The notes: generated from the letters alone by a model not told the origin. Counted from the stretch's first letter, positions 23,061 through 40,304 are shown. The stretch: DNA of 64,000 nucleotides from Aldrovandia affinis (GCA_029706075.1 JAINUG010000026.1:3393001-3457000), one strand, 5' to 3'. A program made the numbers and translations.

Positions 23061-25328
23061 TTTCTTGGATGTTGATGGATAGGGGTTTTCACACATATCC
23101 CACAATGCACCCATGTGTGCCAAAGGATGGGGAGCACTGTTCAAATCACAGCCCAGGTTTTTCCACATTGTACCAAAAAAAAAAAAAAAAAAACCTGCTG
23201 TTGGCACATTTTCAAAACCCCCTTCAGGTTGACATAGAAAGTACATAATTTTGCAATGGATCATGTGTTGGTTGTTTTGGATCTCAACAACCAACTAACT
23301 TACTTAACTAAACTAACTTAACTTAAATAACAATACATAATTAATCACATATCACAGTACACAAGAAAGAAAACATAAAATGGATGTATCTAACTGACCT
23401 GTTGGCCTGTCAATTAAATACACACCAAGTAACACCCTTAGAAACCACACCTTAGCAGACACACTGCTCCTCGTCTTTTCCACTCATTAAACCAGTACCA
23501 ACATCTTGTTAGGATTGAGAGAAAAAAATGCAGTGATGGAAAATTTCATTGAGGTAATTGTTTGATGTTGTTAAAGTATTAAGTGAATAAAAAAGGTACA
23601 ATGTCTATAACACATATTCCCATTTCTTTTGATATCTGTAATAACTTTCAATGAAATGTTTTACACTTCATGCACATTGCAAAATAAAAATACATTGTGG
23701 CAAATTGTTACATTATGAAAGCACCATGAGAATGTTATTTTGTATTGGGGAAAGTGTAATAAGGAAGTGCCATCACAAAAGAAGGGGTTTCTTCAACAGG
23801 CAAAGCTGTGTTGAAGAAAGCCCTTCAACTGACAGCTTTCACATTGCACTTAATGTTTCACTTTGGAGCTGATTCAGTATGTTTACAGATTTTTCTAAGC
23901 CACAACAAAGTTTCCCCCCACATTGGTTGGTGTTTAAATGGTGAGGGTGAATTGAGGGTTTCCTACTTCTGAGGACTAGTATAATTTCCCTAAATATCAT
24001 ATATATATCATTATTCAATCTTCGAACAACCCCTTCATGCAGAGAAACATCTGGACAGTCTTTGTCTGAAGTAAATTCATGAGATCTTAGGGTTCTCACC
24101 CTCCCATAACTAATGGCAAATCCCTAACCCAGTTTACATAAAAAGTGTCATGGAAAAACTCCCTTCGATGTTATGAAAAGAAGCCAGGAGAGGAGAAGGG
24201 AGGCCAGCCTTCTGCTACTCCGAGTCAAGTCATGTGCATCAATATACTGTTTGAACCAGCGGCAGGCTCAGTGCTAGCGTGTAACCTCTGGGACGCTGTT
24301 ATGGGAGTGCCATCGTACTATGGGCTTCCTGCTCTTATCAGATCTACCACTATACATTGTAACTTAAACATAGTGTAACATTTTAACTTCAAGCGTGCCA
24401 TCATTTAATTCATAAATTAATACATGTATAATTTTGATTCTAATAAAACTGGACTGATCAAAGGGTTGTTTTTAAAAAAAAAGTACTTTTTTACAAAAAT
24501 AAATGATTGTACATTCATACATACTTGCTCCAAATGTAATCTGGCATCAAGTTTCCCTTGTCAAGAATAGAAGCAATGTTAATAAAAGATTTAGGAAATT
24601 TGTGGACACTTCGAACTCCTGGGTTACCATCATGTACAAAAGGAGGTTGCACACAGGAGCTGGCAATCCATCGATACCATTCATTCCCATACTAAGAGAG
24701 CTGTCTAAAATCTTCAAGCAAAAAATCTTCAAACAAAACATCCACCGCCCGAAACCACATTTTTGATATAAGGGGCCACTATGCAATTGCTGTACAATAT
24801 AGCTGAGCTGTATGGGTGTACAGTACAGTACAATACAATTTATTACACAACATGGCTGGGGTGGTTTTATGCATTTATTATACAATACATTATTATAACA
24901 GGGTTGAGTTACACTGTAGAAGTTCACAAACAGATTTGAGCCTCAAATAATTGCCATTTGTTATCTATGTAAAGGGGGCGGGACAGAAACTAAAACAGTA
25001 GGCAATACATGTATTTTGTGAGTGAAAATTTTCTAGAAAGCGGTAATCTATGGTTTTGAATTATCCTTGTTTCCCAGCAGTAAAGCCAAGGAAATACCTT
25101 TAGAATTGAGGGCGAACCATTTTTTTTGACAGAGCACAGCTTTGAACAACACTTGCACATACAAAGTATATTTATAAAACAGAAAATGCTCCATAGCACA
25201 TGAATGTCTCGTTACATATTTACAATTTTACACTGTGAAGAGACAAACCACTGAAGAGTCCTATCTACACACTGAAAAGAATCTAGACTAAAAAAAACCC
25301 TCTCCCCATCCTACCCCTAATTTCAGCT
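23060..25328. other. Convergent intergenic region; includes the pcnp 3' UTR
   Basis: Between zbtb11 and pcnp, which point at each other. On the minus strand AATAAA signals occur at 24879-24874 and 24844-24839, about 450-490 bases past the pcnp stop, so pcnp transcripts may end near 24830. The remainder shows no gene or repeat I recognise. Confidence 0.45.
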
Positions 25329-25908
25329 CTATTTATCTGACTGCGACTTGAGTTTCCTCTCCCATAGCTTCTGGTGGTCAGAAAATCCATGCTTCCCTTT
25401 GTTGAATGAATTGGGTCCAGCAGATGTAGGCGTCTCCCTGAGGGGAAAGGGAGGAGTCTTTAAAGTGTGTCTGATTGGTTGTGTGTGCGTGCGTGCATGT
25501 AGGTGGGGGGCTGAGAAGTCTGAGATTCACACACTTATGGCTTGGTACTGGGAGATGAAGGCCATCAAACAAATGATCCATTCCCACAAATATAGTTTAC
25601 TCCTGTTTTAGACAAAATAATAAGTGATCACATGCCACAAAATACAAAGAGAAGGTTTTGTGTTTTTAGGGACAAATTTGTCTGTGTGAAAATACAGGCA
25701 CACTCACTGGGTGTGCGAGGTACAGATGCTGATTGAATAAGTATGTGATGTGTGGCTAGGTGTGTGAAGATGAGGTAAGCACACTCCGGGTTTTCTTACC
25801 TGCCAATATTTTTCATTCTCATCTTGGCCTCGGGAGGCATTTCCTCTGGTTCACTCTGCAAAAAGGGGACAGGACTATTACTGCACTGTGTGTGTGTGTG
25901 TGTGTGTG

Positions 25909-25951
<43 letters not shown>

Positions 25952-28205
25952 TGTGTATGAAAGTGGGCATGTAAGTACGTGTGTGTATGTGTGTGTGTGC
26001 CTGATTTGGTGTGTGTTTGTGCTGTACTCACATCATCATCCTCGTTGAATACTGCAGCAAGAGCAGGTTTCTTGGCAGGCAGAACTGGGACAGGCTCTTT
26101 GGGTTTCTGTGGCAGAGGCACATCCTAATTATGGTAAATCTACATTTGACTCTGAACAGAACTGGGGAGAGCACAAACAGCTCTAATACATGATTTTTAT
26201 GGGATGTTAATGATTGATCAATGATCGATTAATCGCCGTTAAGATTGATCAAGCATATCATATTAACGATGATGTATCACAGCACAGCCAGTTATCCAAT
26301 AGCACAAACTCTAGTGAGTGTAATAATATTGCTTTGAAACAACAGTTAAAACCTTGTTGGTTTTATAAAATATATCTAGCAATAAATATATCTTCACAAA
26401 ATTAACAATTTACGACAAAACATTTTTTAAATATTTTGTATAGCCTAACGGTACCTCAGCCGACAATAGCGGGGTCTCTTGAATTCGCTAAGCACGCCTA
26501 ACGTTACTTTCGCATTTCCCTAGACTGGCAACGTGAACGCAAATCCCTGAACATATGGACATACTTATATTCTTAAATAAAAACCAGTAAGGGGACAAGT
26601 TGGGACTCAGAAGTCCCCAAGTTGCCACGCCTCCGCTGTCGGACAGCCCTTTTCATTTCAAAAGGAATATTGTTTTCGTTCTTTGGCCTACTGAATGGTG
26701 TTTCATTTCCTTCACAATTCTTATTATTTTACGCTGTTAAAATAGGCCGTGTCTCAAACGCTTGAATAAAGCTTTGATTGAAGAAAAAAACGCGCATTTT
26801 CTATTCTCTGTCATACGTAACATTTTGCGGTTTTTAAAAAGATTAATCGATTCATTGTTTGTTAACGTGGGCAACAATCGATCCAGACATTTTTTTTAAA
26901 ATAGCATCCCTACATCAAGCACATAAAAACATCCGCCTATCTCTAATAACACCCCCACCCCCACAGAAAACTGGACATACACACAGAATCCATAGGAAGC
27001 CCAAAACTCACACTGGCTCCCAGCTTGATGGAGATTGGGGCAGGCTTCTTGATGGGCTGGCTAGTCATCCCAAATGCCACCTTGGAAACTTTGGGCGGTG
27101 CTTGGTGGCCTGTGGGCTCCTCTGGGGCAGAGCGTTTCCCTGCACCCCGGCCCCCACCCCCGCCCCCCCCTCCATTGCTGGAAGAGACAGTCTTATTGTT
27201 CACACAGCCTCCCCTCTCTCCTGGTCCTGCTGGAGTCGAAACAACTTACCAAGGTGAGCTACTTTTACCTGCAGACACGGAGCCTCAGAGCAGCCTGATA
27301 CACAGCCAGACTGAGCCGGCTAGTGCAGAGCCAATGGATAAAGAGCTCTGGTTATTACCACGTTAGAGTTCAGCAAATAAAAAATCCTGGTCGTGATAAA
27401 TGGGTGGCAATTAAAATACACGTAAAATGGCATAATTTATGAGCAGACTAAACCCAAAACTGTAAAAAATCACTTCCATTACAAATGTCTATGCTTCCAA
27501 GTATAGGCAGGTAAATAGCTGATTACCTTAAAATAAGAACTATTGTGTGAAGTCTAACTGAACTAACGAAGTAAATTCTAACCCTCAAACATGCGATGGA
27601 AGCTTGGTGCAAGTTGCCGATTTAAATTAACCGTTACTCAAAACTGCGCGTAGAAACCCCCTCATGACCATACAAATATCGTGTTGAGGCTGCCATTGGG
27701 AAAGGAAACGAATCGACGCAATATGTATAAGAAAAAACACATAACTTCAGCAACCAACATATATGTAACGTTATGTAGTCTAAATGTTGAGTTATTATGC
27801 ACAATGTTGCTGTAATCTGTCTATTATTGCATAGTGAATGGGCAACGTATTTAGACACATCTCGGATTGGCGCAAAAATAAAACGTAAAACTGTATTAAG
27901 GAAGAAAAGCAATGGATGGCGTTCGCAGGTCCACTGAAAACACGATTACTTTACTGTGTTGTGTTCTGCACTCCACTGAATTCGTTAACGTTAGCTAGCC
28001 ATGTAAACTGGGCCGTTTGCGCACGACCTCGTCTCATTCCACCCTAGCAAATCCCACTATAAGAACAAACCAGCACCAATTTCAGGTTCGTTTGCATTTT
28101 TAGACAATCTCGGAATGAATCTGAATTATGTCGATTAATAAAAATACTAATTTCACCTCCGTCGTCGTCGGAGAGCTCCTCACTGCTGCGCCTTTCGTCC
28201 GCCAT
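25329..28205 (-). CDS. pcnp: PEST proteolytic signal-containing nuclear protein
   Basis: Small nuclear protein with PEST-rich, low-complexity sequence; in mammals it is linked to the cell cycle and to the UHRF2 ubiquitin ligase. Exons on the minus strand: 28205-28157, 27229-27012, 26106-26032, 25855-25800 and 25437-25329, all GT-AG, summing to 507 bases (168 residues; human 178). The start is [16 protein letters not shown]; exon 2 has [10 protein letters not shown], a glycine run and PISIKLGAS; exon 3 has [13 protein letters not shown]; exon 4 has [18 protein letters not shown]; exon 5 has [19 protein letters not shown] and [14 protein letters not shown]. These match human PCNP blocks ([47 protein letters not shown]). 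The short acidic exon 1 differs from human. Intron 2 hosts a hAT-type element. The start codon lies in ATAATGGCGGAC, close to a YY1 site. Confidence 0.95.
25889..25951. repeat. (GT)n/(GA)n microsatellite in pcnp intron 3
   Basis: Alternating GT interrupted once by a GG step, followed by five to six GA units. It lies between pcnp exons 3 and 4, less than 100 bases from both. ORFs on either strand here are repeat artefacts. Confidence 0.9.
26199..26912 (+). mobile_element. Second copy of the TAGGGATG hAT-type element, in pcnp intron 2
   Basis: Aligns along its length with the copy at 18666-19487 (shared gatcgattaatcg, gtatagcctaacg, tacctcagccgacaatagcg and others), ending tagcatcccta. The left end has one inserted base (tatgggatg). 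About 100 bases that include the atttatgcatccccgggac segment are deleted. No matching 8-bp duplication is visible at the ends. It occupies most of the 905-base intron 2. Confidence 0.88.
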
Positions 28206-28703
28206 TATCACTGACGAAAACAAATGAATGCGTTCTACGTCACATAAAAGTGCCCGTACTGCGCCTGCGTAGAGCATCTCAAGGCAAAAATTGCCCCTAA
28301 GCAATGAAACTGATTTAGCACTCACAGGCAAATTCCACTATGAGCTCAATACCAACAAAGTTAGAAGGGTATGTTCTCTAATGTGTTCAGGATCATAGAT
28401 ATATATACGTAGATGCCGCCTTGGCTGCTGTTGTATGTGGCAGTTATACGTCTGCGCGGCCGCCATATTGAGGCGGGCAAGATCCGCGTCTAAATAAACG
28501 TAAGTGTATTGAGAATTGCAGACTTGCCTTGATAAAATCTACTGTAACTCGCTTAATTCTCAACAAATTTTCGTGACACTTGGCTTGTATAAACGTGGGA
28601 AATTTCTGCATAACATGCAGGTTACTTGATTTCCAAATTTCCAAATTGTTGAGTTTCCTCAACGATTTTCCGCAGTACGAAGAGGAATGAGCCTATAGCA
28701 TAA
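28157..28703. promoter_or_regulatory. Shared upstream region of pcnp (-) and the THAP exon (+)
   Basis: About 500 bases separate the pcnp start codon (28205, minus) from the THAP start codon (28704, plus), a head-to-head layout. GCCGCCATATT at 28459-28469 is a good YY1 site in reverse orientation, next to a NotI-like gcggccgc. Another YY1-like GTCCGCCATTAT overlaps the pcnp start. A bidirectional promoter is inferred from position and motifs. Confidence 0.45.
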
Positions 28704-28783
28704 ATGTCACAAAGTTGTGCAGCATTTGGCTGTACAAATAGCAGGAACCATAGAAGCAAGGCTCGTGAGATAACTTTTCACAA
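28704..28783 (+). CDS. THAP-domain protein, first exon only
   Basis: An 80-base open exon starting ATG and ending in a strong GTAAGT donor at 28784. It encodes MSQSCAAFGCTNSRN and then REITFH before the splice site. This is the N-terminus of a THAP zinc finger: first cysteine pair with C-x4-C spacing, then the conserved FH before which the first intron usually falls. I could not find the second THAP exon (the C-x2-H half with its tryptophan) before cpox begins at 31890. It may be a real gene with a distant or unrecognised second exon, or the remains of a lost gene. Which THAP gene it is cannot be told from 26 residues. Confidence 0.65.
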
Positions 28784-28895
28784 GTAAGTGACTATTTCAC
28801 TATTTCACTGTCACTTAAAGCTGACGTTGAATCGCCATGATATCGCCATGATGATAACAAAACATAATTTTTAGCTAGCCTAGTTATGTTTATCC

Positions 28896-29013
28896 AGGCA
28901 GAGATGTCAGCCAGGCATGCACAGATCCGTGCCGGGACCTGGGTCTCAGATGGAGAGAAGGAGAAAAAGTTGAGTGTCGTCGGCATAACAGTGGTAAGAA
29001 AAACCATAATTCT
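28896..29013 (-). mobile_element. Internal fragment of L2 LINE
   Basis: About 115 bases nearly identical to the region at 44375-44485 (gagatgtcagccaggcatgc, gatccgtgcc, gacctgggtctcagatgg). On the minus strand it is the reverse transcriptase stretch SPSETQVPARICACLADISA. It is truncated at both ends and sits just after the THAP exon. Confidence 0.8.
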
Positions 29014-29349
29014 TACAACGGATTTCATGCAATTGTCACAATTCAGATTTTAATTTAGAAAATAAGACGTATCCATACCACATTGTTGGGTGTATTTGTA
29101 ATGTTAGCAATTCGGGCAATTTCACACTTAAGCCTCTTGCCTTCAACAACTCATTTTTACAACACACTTAAGGAACCATCTGAATCTTTCAACTGCCTTT
29201 TGTTATATTCTTTGTTGTTGTTATTGTTATTGCAAGGCAGAGGCTTTCACTGTAATTGAAGGATGCAGAAGTTATATATCTCATCTTGCCTGTAACACCT
29301 AACTGTAGTAATGTAATGCCTAACTTTGTGGTATGACTGTACACGTTCG

Positions 29350-29565
29350 CATTGGAAAGACTCCAATATGTCCAGAACTCAGCAGCTAACTCACACTCCA
29401 CAGTGGGAACACATTATTCCCACTTTTGGATAGGTTGCATACAGTACAATATTATTCTGCTCACATTCAAATTATTAAAAGGCATTGCACCATGCTATCT
29501 GAATTACACAACACAACCATATATTCCCTCTTGGAGACTGTGCCCATTGTGTCTGGGATGAGTTT
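29350..29565 (+). mobile_element. Degenerate LINE fragment
   Basis: Plus-strand translation ERLQYVQNSAANSHSTVGTH and later TFKLLKGIAPCYLNYTTQPY resembles the region after the reverse transcriptase in L2-type LINEs (QNSAAR, LLKGLAPSYL). Heavily decayed. Clade is uncertain. Confidence 0.55.
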
Positions 29566-29649
29566 ACACTCAATAGTATTCAGGATCCAAAACATTGAAC
29601 AGTTCATGTATTTGTTATTGAAAAATAATTTTTATAAAAAATGTTCCTT

Positions 29650-30610
29650 TGTTATGTTTGTTATGTGTCTGTTCTGTTGTTTTTTGTACTTTGTTTATTT
29701 TTCATTATTCATTATTCATTATTCTTTATTCAGTATTTAATTTTCATCGTTCTGTCACGTTCTGGTCCCCGTCTGTCATCGTTCCTGTTATTTCGAGATC
29801 CACTCCTTGTCTTGTCATGCACTTCGGGAAGTTCTACATTTCGGGTTTTTTCCGTCTTAGCTTATTATCTCGTTTTCTTCCTTCTTACTTTCCATATTTC
29901 ACTTTGTATATATTAGTTAGATGTATATAGTACTAACCAACTAATCTACTAACATTAGGGATTTAGATTAAGTTACTAACACTACTAATCACTAATTATC
30001 TCACGCTTCTGACTATCGCTGTCATTTTCTCTCGTTATCCTATCCCTGTTAGCTTTTCACTTTTCTTTTCATTCGCACGCAGATTCTCTCTTTGCGTTCC
30101 TCCCCTTCTAACTATGCACGTGTCTGCCTGATCTCCCAGGTCGTTTATTGTCTATGTGTTTGTATTATTCCCAGTCCGTGTCTTGCGTTTCCCGTCATTA
30201 TTGGATTAACGATTCCCAATGTTTACACCTGTGTTCCTACCTCTCTCTCCTCCCAGTCACACCTGATTCCTATTGTGTTGCCCTTTCCTGTTTGTATATC
30301 AGTTCCGTGTTTATGTTCCTTCCCCGTCAGAACGTTGATCTTTATTCCCTGAGCCAATTCTTCGTAAGACAGAGTTTATAGTATTTCCTGAGACACCCCT
30401 TCTGTTACCACTCCGAGCCTGCCTGTCGATTCTGTTTGTTTGCCTTTCTGCTTCCCGGTTTAGACTTTTTGGATTGTTTTTTGTGACTACTCTCTGCCTT
30501 GTGATTTTGTACCTTCGCTGCCCTGATTCCTGGTTTTGACCCCTGCTTCCCATTAAACGATTATTTTGCCTTATCCTGATCTGCGTCTGGGTCCTTATCA
30601 CGTACATCAC
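29650..30610 (+). repeat. Long terminal-repeat-like repeat; contains the Tc1 empty site
   Basis: 29660-30025 aligns with parts of 9660-9848 and 11474-11590 (gtcatgcacttcgggaa, tatatattagttagatgta, actaaccaactaatctacta). Here gatgtatatagtac is continuous, where the other copy has a Tc1 insert. From 29754 it starts tgtcacgttctggtcc and continues pyrimidine-rich to attaaacgattattttgcc and a final cacgtacatca near 30608. This layout (TGTCACG start, late polyadenylation-like signal) resembles a solo gypsy-type LTR. No target duplication was identified, so the LTR call is tentative. Confidence 0.45.
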
Positions 30611-31600
30611 ATCCTTCTCCTCAACTGCCTCTTGAATGACTCATCTGCCCATGCAAGGGCACTGCAGCTGAGTCATGTTAACCTCTGATGCACTTTCATG
30701 AGAGCCTGTGACTGTTCAGCACTATAGTGCTATAGGAAAGCTAGTGCTGATCATAGGAGAGATGTGTCTCTCACTGGTGAGAACTGGTAACCTGGGGGTG
30801 CCTGTGTGGCACTTTGTTGAGAAGAACTAATGGAGCAGTATTCTGAGCAGCCAAAGCTGACATACTCCTGGAGGGAGTAAGGCAAACCCTGTCCCTGCTA
30901 TTATGGCAGTACTGGCAAATACCTTTACCGGCTAAGCCATTCAGGAACCCTCAACATTGTCGTCACCACCCACACTCTCACATTTTTCTCCCAACTTGGT
31001 ATCACCAATCATGGCTCTCAAGTTACTGCTGTGCCACCTGCACTCCATGCAAGGAGCACTGCAGCTGTCTCTTTTAAATCAAAAATGTAAACACCCATTT
31101 TACTTGACCTATTCTTAATTGATTTATTTAAGTCTTTTCCCCATTAAACTGTTTTATATTTACATTTTAGGCATAAAACAGGCATGCTTATTAAGCAACT
31201 TAAAAAGGTTACATTTCTTTACATAAAATGCATTTTATATAATGGATAAAATGCAATGGATATTTTTACTGAAGCAATTCAAGTACCTTGCTCCAGGGTA
31301 CAGCAGCCACCCCCCATAAATATAATATTAAATATTATTTATTGAATATGTTTTTGTTTCTGTACTTTTTACTTGCTAAACCCCTGCCATAGTTGTGTAT
31401 AGTTTTTTGACACAATTATTCCTTAGAGGTGTGTATTTACTGAAGCATTTCAGTATTCAGCTAGTTTTACAATTAAATGTAAATAATAAAATATAGACGT
31501 CATCGCCAGGAAAATTAAACTGCACAACAGCACATTCAACGTAACCCCCGAACATTAAATGTGAAAAACCGCTAATCAACGCCTCTGATCTCAAAGTACG
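30611..31600. other. Intergenic DNA with one decayed SINE
   Basis: About 31160-31305 is a decayed minus-strand copy of the SINE split at 9450/12599 (ttacatttctttacataa, tactgaagcaattcaagtac, cttgctccagggtac). The rest has no recognisable gene. Confidence 0.5.
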
Positions 31601-31889
31601 TGTGACTTAGCGCGTTTTAATAATGGTTGGACCCGCCTCGACGCTGCACATTTAGGGACTTGTAGTTTGGTACATTGCACAGCGCTAGCCAATACATAGG
31701 AAAATAGAACACCATTTCCCATACTGCCTTTCAAAAAAGTCATAAGAGCATTGACCTCTTGCGTATTACATTTACCAACATGTAGTAGTCTACAGGAAAC
31801 AGTGTGATGGTGTGTAGCATGATTATTGTTTCACCGTTTCTGAAATAAGTGACTACTGGGGGTTTGTAGCAGTATCACCTCATATAACG
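31601..31889 (+). promoter_or_regulatory. cpox: Probable cpox promoter and 5' UTR
   Basis: Immediately upstream of the cpox start. Contains a CCAAT box at 31689-31693, TTCCCATACTGCC at 31715-31727 (close to the ZNF143 site TTCCCAGAATGCC) and TTGTAGT at 31660-31666, the reverse of the ACTACAA half that often accompanies such sites. No TATA box. Inferred from motifs and position. Confidence 0.45.
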
Positions 31890-36998
<5,109 letters not shown>

Positions 36999-37820
36999 TG
37001 GGGGGGGAAGGGGATCTGTGGCAACCCTACACATTTTGGAACATGGATTGACACTAATTATACTCGTTGCTGTGCTTTAGTGCTTGTCCATTTGACCCTT
37101 GGTCTCTTGGCCCTCTTGCCCCATTGGTGAGGAGGATGACTTCTGACCCTTGCTGTGCTTTTCTTGCAGTAGCTCAAACCAAATCCGATTTTTTTACATT
37201 TCAAGAGTTGGAAAATGCAAACAATGTTTTTTCTATCTATAAGTCTGTGAGTTTCTCCACTTGCCTGTAGAGGGTAGTGTGTTTGTTTTTGCCACGAGTG
37301 TATTGCAGCAGTTTTCATATTCTTGTCTTTAATTCTTGAGGATTGAAAGGTAACTCCATTGAAAAGTCAGAATTAGTCAGAAGTTACCCCTCAACTTTAA
37401 AACAAGGTGTATTCTTCCCTCTGTATCCCTCCTGTTATTGATCCTGGTTCTAATGTGGTATTCTGGAAACAATGCATATCCTCAGACAGATTGTCTTCTG
37501 GTAAAGATGTGCCCATATATTCACTGATACTGAAATTGTCTGGACGGCTCATCGTGTGTCCTGTGCTCTCAGTCCATTGAGAGGAAAAGGGGATCAGGGT
37601 TGACAAAGCGTCTGTGGATGTGTTTCAGAATCACTGTGACTTTTTCAAATCAAATCAGTGTTCTGATTACCTTGATGAAGAAATCGTTTTTTGTACTGTT
37701 TTATTAATATATGACACATGTAACATGTAATCCATATGTAATTAAGATATGTTTTTTAATTTCTTAATTTTGTGGTGTGGCTTGTATTCCTCTGAATAAA
37801 AGAGTGGACAATATTTTTAC
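36999..37820 (+). other. cpox: cpox 3' UTR
   Basis: From the stop codon to the AATAAA at 37795-37800. No other feature seen. Confidence 0.6.
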
Positions 37821-38743
37821 AGCAACCTCAAATCGCTATCAATCAGAGACTAATGGTTTGAGTCATAATGTTGAACTTTCATACTTCAATTTTTTTACTT
37901 GTTAAAATGCAAACAGTGAGCTTGTAACATGTACTCCACATCAGAAATATTTTTAAAAGAACCTGTAAAAGAGTACAGGGTCAAACATAAGTTTCAAGGC
38001 ACATTGTGAATGACACTGCTAGATGGTGTGCAGCTATCAAGAGTATCAATTTGAATACATCTGAGGAGGAAACTATGGGTGATGGTGAAGAAACAGTAGA
38101 CTACATGGCTAGTTAGTATACAGCTTACAGTAGAAGAGTGGAATACCATTTCACAAAATCATTTAACATAATTATTTTAAAGTGGAAAAGGTTCTGTGGT
38201 TTTAAAGTATCCAAGTGGTTAATTCGGTAGATATTATTTTTCAAGGTGTATCTACATTTAATATGTTTTGTTTCTTAATAAAGCATGGTAGACGTTTGCA
38301 AAGAAACATTTGTGCAACCGGTAAAGGCATTTGTTCTAAGTGCTGGCTGCGTCGGGGGGGTTCTGTACAAATGTACAAATCTGCAGTTTGTACAGAAGTG
38401 TATACAGATATACACATAAACACTATCCATGTACAAATATTTTGTCTGCTTTTGATGATGTGGATAAAAAATGTATTAAATCAGGGGTTACCAACCCTGA
38501 TCAAGGTGTGCTGGTTTTCATTGTTACTCTGCACTTAATTGATCAATTAAGCAGTTAATTACACCATTAACTCACCTCACATTATTTATTGGGTCTGAAC
38601 TGGATTTGAATTGACCCTTTTTGAGTAGGAATAGGGAGCCAAAATAAAATTGATCACCAACCAATGTGAAAACCTACTAATTGTAATGCCAATTAGTAAT
38701 AAAGGTTTCAAACCCAAGCTGACAAACAACTTAAGAATGTAGT
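37821..38743. other. Intergenic DNA with an unassigned repeat
   Basis: 38480-38600 (caggggttaccaaccctgat, ggtgtgctggttttcattgt) resembles an interspersed fish repeat I recall, possibly a hAT-type short element. The second end was not found. The rest is unassigned. Confidence 0.4.
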
Positions 38744-38905
38744 GTGTGGTTCTCTGTGGCTCAGTTGGTAGAGCACAGCATTGGCAACGCTTAGTTTGTG
38801 GGTTCAATCCCCACTGGGGCCACATATACTGAAAATGTATGCATTCACTACTGTAAGTCGCTTTGGATAAAAGCGTCTGCTAAATGGCGTATATTATATT
38901 ATATT
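38744..38905 (+). repeat. HpaI-like tRNA-derived SINE
   Basis: The cleanest copy in the window: ctctgtggctcagttggtag, B box gtgggttcaatccccac, tail gtcgctttggataaaagcgt and ctgctaaatggc, then a tatta repeat. Plus orientation; it abuts the RLE LINE fragment. Confidence 0.87.
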
Positions 38906-38909
38906 ATGT

Positions 38910-39875
38910 AAGCAATAATAGTCCATCCAACCTCTTCTGTTGGGGCAAGGTTGACTCACCAGCATGTCCCTTGTGCCTCAGAAGAGGAACACTTGAGCAC
39001 ATCCTCAGCTGTTGCCCAAAAGCACTGGGTGAAGGTCGCTACCGCTGGTGCCATGACCATGTGCTAAAGGTGATTGCTGAGTCCATCTGCAGCGCCATAG
39101 ATCAGACCAAACGCCTCCGACCAGCAAGGCAGGCGATCGCCTTTGTCAGAGCAGGAGAGAAGCCCAAGCCTCATCCAAAGGCAGCAGTAGGGCTCTTTGG
39201 AACAGCACCTGACTGGCAGATGAAGGCGGATCTAGGGAAGCAGCTCCGATTCCCAGAAAACATCGCAGATACCACTCTGAGACCAGACATTGTGCTGTTC
39301 TCTGAAACATCAAAGCAGGTGGTCCTGCTAGAGCTCACAGTTCCCTGGGAAGAGCGGATGGAGGAAGCCAATGAGCGAAAGAGAGCCAAGTACGCAGACT
39401 TGGTGGAAGAGTGCCACAGAAGGGGGTGGCGTGCTCGGTGTGTGCCCATAGAGGTGGGCTGTAGAGGCTTCGCAGCTCAGTCGCTGTGCAAGGCCTACAG
39501 TCTCCTGGGCATCACAGGTGCACGTAAAAGGAAGGCCATCAGAACCACCACAAAGGCAGCAGAAAAGGCCTCTAGATGGCTGTGGATCAGAAGGGGCGAT
39601 CCATGGTCGCATGCTACTTGGACACAAGCCGGGAATTGATCACTCCCGGCTGGGTCGCCTGAGTGAGGGTGTCTGATTGTTGAAAGACCCGAAACACCCG
39701 ATGACCCCAGGTAACATCACTGAAGATGTGTCCAAGTGCATCGCAAGATGTATAAGTTAACTGTAAGCAATGTTTATTTCTGTAGTTCACAGAAGTGCCT
39801 TATTTTACACTATTTTATATTTATGTTATGTTTTTGCATTATTAAAGTTTTGCAAGTGTAGAGTAGATTTTGCTT
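38910..39875 (+). mobile_element. LINE fragment with restriction-like endonuclease (RLE type)
   Basis: 5'-truncated non-LTR element. The open frame runs to the stop at 39639. It begins with a CCHC knuckle (CPLCLRRGTLEHILSCC), continues through GRYRWCHDHVLKVIAES, and then shows the restriction-like endonuclease core: RPDIVLFSETSKQVVLLELT followed by VPWEERMEEANERKRAKY, giving a PD...E...K arrangement. This order (CCHC, then RLE at the C-terminus) is typical of R2/NeSL/Hero-type LINEs. The 3' UTR extends to about 39875. About 240 residues are open without a stop, so the copy is fairly young. The reverse transcriptase is missing. Confidence 0.85.
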
Positions 39876-40304
39876 CACCCTGTATATAGTCTTCAGGTCA
39901 ATATACACCCACCCAATTCTATTCTGGAGCTGCATTAATATTTTAAAAATTCATGTATCAAAGCAAAACTAAATAAAATAAAACAAGGATTAGGACATTC
40001 CATAAATTATGGTGCAAACCTTAAGTAATCCTTTTCACATACAGTAGGTACAAATATCGCCTCAACACAAAATTCCACTCTAGTTTTGGGAAGAAAACAA
40101 TAATGCAGTTTACATGTAATTAAATTCAGAATACCACCAAGATGGAAATATTAGCATGGGACCCTCTTTGTAGAACAGACACAACCAGCTAGATGTGTTG
40201 ACCTAATAACTTACTGTAAATACAATGGTTAGAGTAGATTGTAGTAGCTGATATTACAGGCAATTGGCAAAAAATCTAAATACCAGGGTGTACTAACCCA
40301 TAAC
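39876..40304. other. Unassigned AT-rich DNA
   Basis: Nothing recognised between the RLE LINE and the next hAT-type element. Confidence 0.5.

Noticed and set aside
25819..26121. Histidine/threonine-rich frame
   Set aside because: A read-through of the microsatellite; only its first part is the true pcnp exon 3.
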